Below, piece by piece: positions 58,844 to 64,000 of a DNA stretch of 64,000 nt. Source of the stretch: Deltaproteobacteria bacterium. GTDB lineage: Bacteria; Myxococcota_A; UBA796; CAJQPC01. The first letter of the stretch is position 1. Each line of letters begins with the position of its first letter. Location of the stretch: assembly GCA_016717595.1 (NCBI GenBank), contig JADKFE010000001.1, positions 202,627-266,626 on the forward strand. The letters are read 5' to 3'. The notes under the pieces are model-generated. The model ran no database searches. It saw only the letters and a program-made list of their open reading frames with translations, and was not told the origin of the DNA. The position numbers and the translations under genes are program-made.

Positions 58844-59182
58844 AGGGGAGGGTAGCACGGGCTCGGTGGGTCTGGCGCGACCGACCGGGGCGGCGGGCTT
58901 AGGGGCTTGGGGTTGTTGAGGATCATCCGCACACACTGTCCGCTGGGGCCATGAGTTTGCGTCCCCCTTGTGGTGGATGGACCACAGCAGCGGACATGGA
59001 AGAAGACATGACCATGGTATCTTGAGCCCGCCGGAGGCGCGAGGCTAGGGGCCTACGCCGACGCTGAGGGGGGGGCATCGCCGGGCTGGGCCTCGACACC
59101 CACGAGATCGCCGCGAAGATCGCCCGTCATGCCCTACAGACCCTCAGCTTGCGCTGGGGCGACCACCTGCTGTGGACCCACG
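58844..59182. other. Intergenic stretch with nested inverted repeats
   Basis: I find no convincing gene here. A nine-base inverted pair TGTCCGCTG (58937-58945) and CAGCGGACA (58988-58996) encloses a second pair TGTGGT/ACCACA around a six-base loop (58969-58986). Downstream (59080-59180) a short open stretch (AGLGLDTHEIAAKIARH) looks protein-like but has no start and may be a relic. No transposase is seen. Confidence 0.35.
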
Positions 59183-60529
59183 TCACACATGCCCGTCCCG
59201 CGCCTGCCCGATGTGCTGCGCGACGAGGAACGCCAGCTCCAAAGACTGCGCGTAGTTCAGCCGTGGGTCGCAGAAGGTCTCGTAGCTGCGGGAGAGATCC
59301 GAGACCTGCAGGTCTTGAGGGCCGCCGACACACTCGGTCACGTCGTCGCCGGTCAGCTCAAAGTGTACGCCGCCGAGCGCGCTGCCATACAGACGATGCA
59401 GGTCAAACGACTGGCGCAGCTCGGAGAGGATGCGGTCGAAGTCGCGGGTCTTGAGCCCGGCGGAGGTGGACTCGGTGTTGCCGTGCATGGGGTCACAGGA
59501 CCACAAGACAGACCGGCCCGAGCGGCGGATCGCCTGAATGAGCGGGGGCAGGTTCGCGGACACGCCCTTCTCACCAAGGCGCACGATCAGGGTGATGCGC
59601 CCGGGGATGTTGTCGGGGTTGAGGCGGTCCAACATCTGCACCAGCTCGGCGGCCTCTAAGCCCGGGCCGACCTTGACGCCCAGGGGGTTCTTGACGCCGC
59701 GAAAATACTCGACGTGGGCGCCGTCGAGGTGCCGTGTGCGGTGGCCGATCCACAGAAAATGCGCGCCGAGGTTGTACCAGTCGTTGCCGACACGCACGGT
59801 CTGGGCCTCTTCATAGGCCAAGAGCAGGCCCTCGTGAGAGGTGAACAGCTCGCAGCTTCGTAGACTGTCGGAGTACGGCGCGCCCGCGGCCTCCATAAAC
59901 TGAATGGACTCCGTGATGCGGTGAATCATCTGCTCATACTCGGCGCGGCGGCGCGGATGCCGCACAAAGCCGAGGTCCCAAGAGCTGGGGCGGTGCAGGT
60001 CGGCGAAGCCCCCGGCGAGGAGCGCCCGCACATAGTTGAGCGTGGCGGCGCTGTGATAACAGGCGCGGACCATCCGTGCGGGATCGGCGCGGCGCTCGTC
60101 GGGGTGGATGCCGTTGACGTGATCCCCGCGGTAGCTGAGCACCTCGCGGCCGTCGATGACCTCCGTGTCGTTGCTGCGGGGCTTGGCGTACTGCCCGGCG
60201 AGGCGCGCGACACGGACGACGGGGGTGCGTGCGCCCCAGGTCAACACCACGCTCATCTGCAGGAGGATCTTGAGCTTGTTCTCGATGGTGGCCGCGGTGC
60301 AGTCCACAAACCGCTCGGCGCAGTCGCCCCCCTGCAGCAAGAACCGCCGCCCCAAGCTGGCCTCGGCGAGCTCCTCCCGCAGACGATCCACCTCCCCGGC
60401 GTGAACCAGCGGCGGCAGGGCCTTCACCTGGCGTAAGGCGCCGTCCAGAGCGTCAGGATCATCGTACTGCGGCTGCTGCCGAATGGGCCGCGTCCGCCAG
60501 GAGCCGAGGTGCCAGGGGTCAGTCGTCAT
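59183..60529 (-). CDS. 3-deoxy-7-phosphoheptulonate synthase, class II
   Basis: Class II DAHP synthase joins phosphoenolpyruvate and erythrose 4-phosphate in the first step of the shikimate pathway. The sequence has the class II hallmarks: WHLGSWRTRPIRQQP at the start, QGGDCAERF, RVARLAGQYAKPRS, SYRGDHVNGIHP, ITLIVRLGEKGVSANLPP, and VLWSCDPMHGNT with the metal His. At about 448 residues it matches the plant/Mycobacterium type. ATG 60529 is chosen because the site GGAGG sits better than for ATG 60532. It is divergent from the BREX operon. Confidence 0.95.
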   Translation of the reverse strand: MTTDPWHLGSWRTRPIRQQPQYDDPDALDGALRQVKALPPLVHAGEVDRLREELAEASLGRRFLLQGGDCAERFVDCTAATIENKLKILLQMSVVLTWGARTPVVRVARLAGQYAKPRSNDTEVIDGREVLSYRGDHVNGIHPDERRADPARMVRACYHSAATLNYVRALLAGGFADLHRPSSWDLGFVRHPRRRAEYEQMIHRITESIQFMEAAGAPYSDSLRSCELFTSHEGLLLAYEEAQTVRVGNDWYNLGAHFLWIGHRTRHLDGAHVEYFRGVKNPLGVKVGPGLEAAELVQMLDRLNPDNIPGRITLIVRLGEKGVSANLPPLIQAIRRSGRSVLWSCDPMHGNTESTSAGLKTRDFDRILSELRQSFDLHRLYGSALGGVHFELTGDDVTECVGGPQDLQVSDLSRSYETFCDPRLNYAQSLELAFLVAQHIGQARDGHV

Positions 60530-60622
60530 CATGCCTCCGCGTGAGGACGGCGCTTATAACGGGTTGGGGCGAGGCGGCGCACCCGCCAGCGCACCCCTCT
60601 GCGGGCGCCGGACGAAGTCGGT

Positions 60623-60628
60623 TATGCT
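60623..60628 (+). promoter_or_regulatory. Putative -10 element of the BREX operon
   Basis: TATGCT within GGTTATGCT lies 26 bases before GTG 60655 of brxE. There is no clear -35. The same motif precedes the 35422 gene at 28 bases. Confidence 0.4.
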
Positions 60629-60654
60629 CTCTCGCCCGCTCACCTGGAGATCCG

Positions 60655-61239
60655 GTGCCGCCGACCCTCGACGAAGAAGCCCTCGACCAAATCCTCGACC
60701 TTCAGCTCGCCGTCGCGTGGGCTGGGGAGCAGGGCGAGCGGGGAGGGGGCGGCGAGCGCTTGGGATGGTGGCCGACGGATCTCACGAGCGAAGACGGCGG
60801 CGTCGCCTTCTTGCGCCACCTCGCCCCCAAGACCTATGTCTGGGCGGCGTTTCAGGCCGCGCGAGAGGCCGCGAGGCAGGTCGATCGGCGACGCCTCGCG
60901 GCGCCCGAGGCGCTAGATGAGCGCTTCACGCTGTTTCACCTTGGCGCTGAGCTTGACGAGCGCCTAGACGAGCGCCTCGTCCAGCTCAAGCGGGAGGGCG
61001 GCGATCTCGGGCGCCTCCCCCAGCTCGCCACGCTCCGCGAGGCCCCGTTCAGCCAAGGCCGCTTTGACGCGTGGGTGGCGAGCTTTGGCCCCGTAGAGCA
61101 CGACGCCCAGGCCGACGGTCGCGCCCTTCGGGAGCCGTCCCCGCGCCCGTCCGTGGCCTTGGTGCGCGCCTTGGTCGCCGCCCTGAGCCCTCACGTCGAG
61201 CGGTACCCCGCGCCCTACGCCCGTCGGAGCGCCCCATGA
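60655..61239 (+). CDS. brxE: BREX system protein BrxE
   Basis: GTG 60655 follows a GGAG site and gives 194 residues. The N-terminus (LDEEALDQILDLQLAVAWAGE), RLGWWPTDL and the AFLRHLAPKTYVWAAFQAAREAARQVD helix match the BrxE family as I know it from type 6 BREX loci. The protein is mostly helical and has no catalytic motif. BrxE is the first gene of type 6 loci; its molecular role is not established. It overlaps brxA by four bases (ATGA), and the order E-A-B-C that follows supports the call. Confidence 0.75.
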   Translation: MPPTLDEEALDQILDLQLAVAWAGEQGERGGGGERLGWWPTDLTSEDGGVAFLRHLAPKTYVWAAFQAAREAARQVDRRRLAAPEALDERFTLFHLGAELDERLDERLVQLKREGGDLGRLPQLATLREAPFSQGRFDAWVASFGPVEHDAQADGRALREPSPRPSVALVRALVAALSPHVERYPAPYARRSAP

Positions 61240-62039
61240 CCGACGCGCTGGGCGTCGATGACGGCGTCGGCGTCGGCGTCGGCGTCCCCTTCGACTCAGA
61301 GATCCCCCACACCCGCCTGCTCAAGTTTGGCCTGGAGATCGAGCCCGCCCGCGCCTTCTGGCGCGGCGCCCCCGCCCGCGCCGAGGACGCCTTCGACGCC
61401 CTCACCTTCGGCGACAAGAGCCTTGACCGCGTGCGCGCCCTGCTGCGCATCCTTCGGGAGCGTTTTGAGCGGCCGCCCCAGGCGCTCCCGGTGCTCCGGG
61501 CCTGGACAGGCCTCGACGCGCCCACCCGCGCGCTCGTCTGCCACTGGCACACCCAGCTCAGCGACCCGCTCTACCGCGCCTTCACCGGGGAGCTGCTCCC
61601 CCAGCGCCGCGACGTCGGGCACCAGACGCTGCGCCGAGACGAGGCCCTGGCCTTCGTCACCGAGCGCACGGGAGACCGCCTGCGCATCTCTACGCGGGTG
61701 CAGCTCGTCTCGAAGCTGTGCTCCGCCGCGCGGGAGGCCGGCTTGCTCTCGGGGATCACCGACCCCCGGCAGCTCCAGTGTGTGCGCCCCACTGACGACG
61801 CCTTGACCTACCTGCTCTACCTGCTGCGTGGGGTCGGCGTCGCGGACGGCGCCATCGGCGATACCCCGTATCTGCGCTCCTTGGGGCTCACCCCCGACGC
61901 TCTGGATCGCCAGCTCCGGGGCCTTCGTGGCGTCGGTGTCCGCCGTCAGGGGGCGCTCTTGGAGCTCGATTGGGCCCACGCCGACCTCTTGGCCTGGGCG
62001 CGAGACGGCCTCGGCCTGAGTGTTGAGGAGACGCCATGA
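61236..62039 (+). CDS. brxA: BREX protein BrxA (DUF1819)
   Basis: ATG 61236 gives 267 residues. A short N-terminal tract is encoded by a GGCGTC hexamer array (GVGVGVGV, near residues 10-17). The family body follows: HTRLLKFGLEIEPARAFWRG, FGDKSLDRVRALLRILRERF and LYRAFTGELLPQRR, ending in helical DNA-binding-like segments. BrxA proteins resemble the anti-termination factor NusB by known structure and are part of the BREX phage-exclusion machinery, alongside the PglX methyltransferase. It couples to brxB by a four-base overlap. Confidence 0.8.
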   Translation: MTDALGVDDGVGVGVGVPFDSEIPHTRLLKFGLEIEPARAFWRGAPARAEDAFDALTFGDKSLDRVRALLRILRERFERPPQALPVLRAWTGLDAPTRALVCHWHTQLSDPLYRAFTGELLPQRRDVGHQTLRRDEALAFVTERTGDRLRISTRVQLVSKLCSAAREAGLLSGITDPRQLQCVRPTDDALTYLLYLLRGVGVADGAIGDTPYLRSLGLTPDALDRQLRGLRGVGVRRQGALLELDWAHADLLAWARDGLGLSVEETP

Positions 62040-62680
62040 GCAAGACGCTGCCGCTCAGCCGCCCGAGCTTCGCCGCCGCCATCGACGCCTTACGCCGCGA
62101 CCTGCTCCACGAGGGCGGCCCCCACATCTCGACGATGCGAAACCACCGCTTCGCGCTCCTCGTCGTCGAGCCCAAGGACGAGATCGCCCTTCGCCGTGAG
62201 GTGCAGGCCCTCTCGATTGAGCTGGAGCGCGGCGGCTGGACGGTGCTCTCCATCTCGCTCAAGCGCCTGTTGTTGGACCGCATCCAGAGGCTCGGCCCCG
62301 ACTGGGCGCAGTGGGTCATCGAGACAGAACAAGCGCTCTCCGCCTACGATCCCGCTCGCGCCTTGGAGTCGGTGAAGGAGGCCCTCGCCCCGCTCATTGA
62401 GGGCCCCGACGGCCTCGCCGCCGACTGCGCACAGATCATCCAGGCCCACGCCAAGGCCAACCCCGGCGCCGCGGATCGCACCTTGGCGCTCATCGGCCAC
62501 GCCGGGGCGCTGTTCCCGTTCTTTCGCAGCTCGGCCCTGCTTCGCCACCTCGACGGACGAACCGGCGAGATCCCCGTCGTGCTCCTGTATCCGGGCACAC
62601 GCACGGGCGATCACGGCCTCTCCTTCATGGGTGTGCTGCGCCCCGACAGCGATTACCGCCCCCGCATCTACTCTGCTTGA
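62036..62680 (+). CDS. brxB: BREX protein BrxB (DUF1788)
   Basis: ATG 62036 overlaps the brxA stop. The 214-residue product carries the DUF1788 features: RNHRFALLVVEPKDEIALRR, DRTLALIGHAGALFPFFRS and PVVLLYPGTRTGDHGLSFMG with DYRPRIY at the end. BrxB is essential in several BREX types, but its biochemical role is unsettled. It sits between brxA and brxC as expected. Confidence 0.85.
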   Translation: MSKTLPLSRPSFAAAIDALRRDLLHEGGPHISTMRNHRFALLVVEPKDEIALRREVQALSIELERGGWTVLSISLKRLLLDRIQRLGPDWAQWVIETEQALSAYDPARALESVKEALAPLIEGPDGLAADCAQIIQAHAKANPGAADRTLALIGHAGALFPFFRSSALLRHLDGRTGEIPVVLLYPGTRTGDHGLSFMGVLRPDSDYRPRIYSA

Positions 62681-62688
62681 GCGTGCCT

Positions 62689-64000
62689 ATGTCCCAGCTT
62701 GTGCGTGATCTGTTCGTCTCCAACGTCACCCGCGACATCCCGCCCGTCGTGTATTTCCATGAGCAGAGCCCGGAGAAGCTCCAGGACGAGGTCGCGGAGT
62801 ACATCATCACCGGGGGCTTCCCCGAGGGCAGCGTGCAGCGCCAGCGGGTGCCCGACGGCATCCACGAGCAGGCCGTGCGCCTGTGCATCAACCTCGCCGC
62901 TGAGCTAGACCGCGCCGGGGGGCCAGATCTCCCCAACGTCTGGATCTCCGGCTTTTATGGCTCGGGCAAATCGAGCTTCGCCAAGCTCTTTGGCCTCGCG
63001 CTGGACGGCGTGGGCCTGCCCAGCGGGCGCTCCTTGGCCGAGGCCTTCCTCGCGCGGGACACCTCCCCCCAAGCCGCTGCGCTGCGCGCGGCCTGGAGCG
63101 GCCTGCGCCAGCGCCTCAACGACCCCGTCGCCGTGGTGTTTGACATCGGCGGCTTCGCCCGAGACGGCGAGCACGTCCACGCCGCCGCCGTACGCGCGCT
63201 CCAGGCCCGCCTCGGCTACAGCGCCCGCAGCCCCCACATCGCCCTCGCCGAGCTAGAGCTTGAGCGTGGGGGCAGCAAGCACTTCAACGCCCACAGCCAG
63301 GCGCTGTTCAACGCCCCGTGGTCGGCGCTCAACGAGGACATGCACGCCCCGGCGCGCTTCTCGCGGCTCATGGCGAAGGCCTTCCCCGAGGTGTACCGCG
63401 ACGACCGCGACTGGCACATGCGCCACAGCGGCGCGGCCTCGACGAACCTCTCCCCTGAAGACGCCATCCGCGCCATCGGCGACATGCTGCGCCAACGCCG
63501 CCCCGAGGCGACGGTGTTCTTCATCATCGACGAGGTCTCGCAGTATGTGCTGGCCGACCCCGACCGTGTAGAGCGCCTGCGCGCCTTCGCCAGCGCCTTG
63601 GGCGCGGGGCTCAAGGGCCGGGCCTGGCTGTTCGCCTTGGGCCAACAAAAGTTAGAGTCCGAACAAGACGACAGCTTCTTGGTCAAGACAAAGGACCGTT
63701 TCCCCCAGCGCCTCCGGGTGCATCTCGCGGCCACCAACATCCAAGACGTTGTGCACCGCCGCCTGCTGCACAAACGCCCCGAGGCCGCCGCCGCCCTGCG
63801 CGCCCTGTTTGACCAGCACCGGGCCGATCTCAAGCTCAACGCCTATGGCGGCGAGCACATCAGCCCCGATGAGTTTGTGGAGGTCTACCCGCTCCTGCCG
63901 GGGCACATCGACCTCGTCCTGCGCCTCACCACCGCGCTGCGCAGCCGCTCCAGCCGCGCCCAGGGCGACGCCCAGGCCATCCGCGGGCTCTTGCAGCTCT
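62689..64000 (+). CDS. brxC: BREX protein BrxC/PglY ATPase, N-terminal part (continues past window)
   Basis: ATG 62689 starts 8 bases after brxB, and the frame is open to the window end (437 residues shown). Walker A is GFYGSGKSS near residues 88-96. The surrounding VWISGFYGSGKSSFAKLFG and ATVFFIIDEVSQYV (Walker B) match BrxC/PglY, a large P-loop protein of BREX. Typical length is about 1,200 residues, so roughly two thirds is missing here. It should be followed by pglX, pglZ, brxD and brxHI if the locus is type 6. Confidence 0.85.
   Translation, partial: MSQLVRDLFVSNVTRDIPPVVYFHEQSPEKLQDEVAEYIITGGFPEGSVQRQRVPDGIHEQAVRLCINLAAELDRAGGPDLPNVWISGFYGSGKSSFAKLFGLALDGVGLPSGRSLAEAFLARDTSPQAAALRAAWSGLRQRLNDPVAVVFDIGGFARDGEHVHAAAVRALQARLGYSARSPHIALAELELERGGSKHFNAHSQALFNAPWSALNEDMHAPARFSRLMAKAFPEVYRDDRDWHMRHSGAASTNLSPEDAIRAIGDMLRQRRPEATVFFIIDEVSQYVLADPDRVERLRAFASALGAGLKGRAWLFALGQQKLESEQDDSFLVKTKDRFPQRLRVHLAATNIQDVVHRRLLHKRPEAAAALRALFDQHRADLKLNAYGGEHISPDEFVEVYPLLPGHIDLVLRLTTALRSRSSRAQGDAQAIRGLLQL

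Noticed and set aside
59080..59182. Short protein-like stretch before the DAHP synthase end, considered a transposase or regulator relic
   Set aside because: There is no start codon, no recognisable motif and too little sequence to support any family.

Overview
The window reads as a gene-dense, very GC-rich chromosome segment from an uncultivated Myxococcota-like (former Deltaproteobacteria) bacterium. This rests on several features together. There are many small outer-membrane-type lipoproteins. Secreted proteins carry Asp-rich MopE-like calcium motifs and FG-GAP/VCBS repeats. The isoleucyl-tRNA synthetase has an insertion after its KMSKS-like loop, of the kind I recall from myxobacterial enzymes. 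There is also a tetraheme c-type cytochrome beside a UshA-like protein. The lineage call is an inference; no rRNA or tRNA gene is present to confirm it.

Layout. 0-3.5 kb: the tail of a TPP enzyme, an MBOAT/SGNH pair for polysaccharide acylation, and a cysteine dioxygenase-like protein. 3.5-7.4 kb (minus strand): a helicase-associated protein, two lipoproteins (one OmpA-like) and a DnaQ-like exonuclease. 7.5-10.4 kb: two tandem folC-type genes, the first split by a repeat-bearing insertion of about 380 bp. 10.4-13.5 kb (minus): a candidate defence pair, made of a ParB-like domain fused to an OLD/RecF-type ATPase followed by a TOPRIM protein. 15-24.5 kb: housekeeping (ileS, methyltransferase, JAMM protein, miaB, ABC-F). 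24.5-28 kb: a secreted peptidase-like protein and a His/Asp repeat protein. 28-35.3 kb (minus): a tightly coupled five-gene operon of SWIM, DUF5691, MoxR ATPase, DUF5682 and vWA proteins. 35-50 kb: cell-surface and membrane genes, a Fic protein and three tandem lipoprotein-like paralogues. 50-54.5 kb: an O-antigen ligase, a SpeE-like protein, MarR, an M23 peptidase and a membrane protein. 54.6-58 kb: a second candidate conflict module, with a HEPN-like protein, an unknown small protein and a two-P-loop KGGVGR ATPase. 59-60.5 kb: class II DAHP synthase. 60.6-64 kb: the start of a BREX locus in the order brxE-brxA-brxB-brxC, cut by the window end.

Two cross-cutting observations. First, at least a dozen genes, including single-copy ileS, need one-base corrections to read through. 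The most economical explanation is indel error in the underlying assembly, so these genes are annotated as intact in the organism unless stated otherwise. Second, a recurring -10-like hexamer sits either 23-28 nt or only 5-8 nt upstream of start codons. This suggests that leadered and leaderless transcripts coexist.
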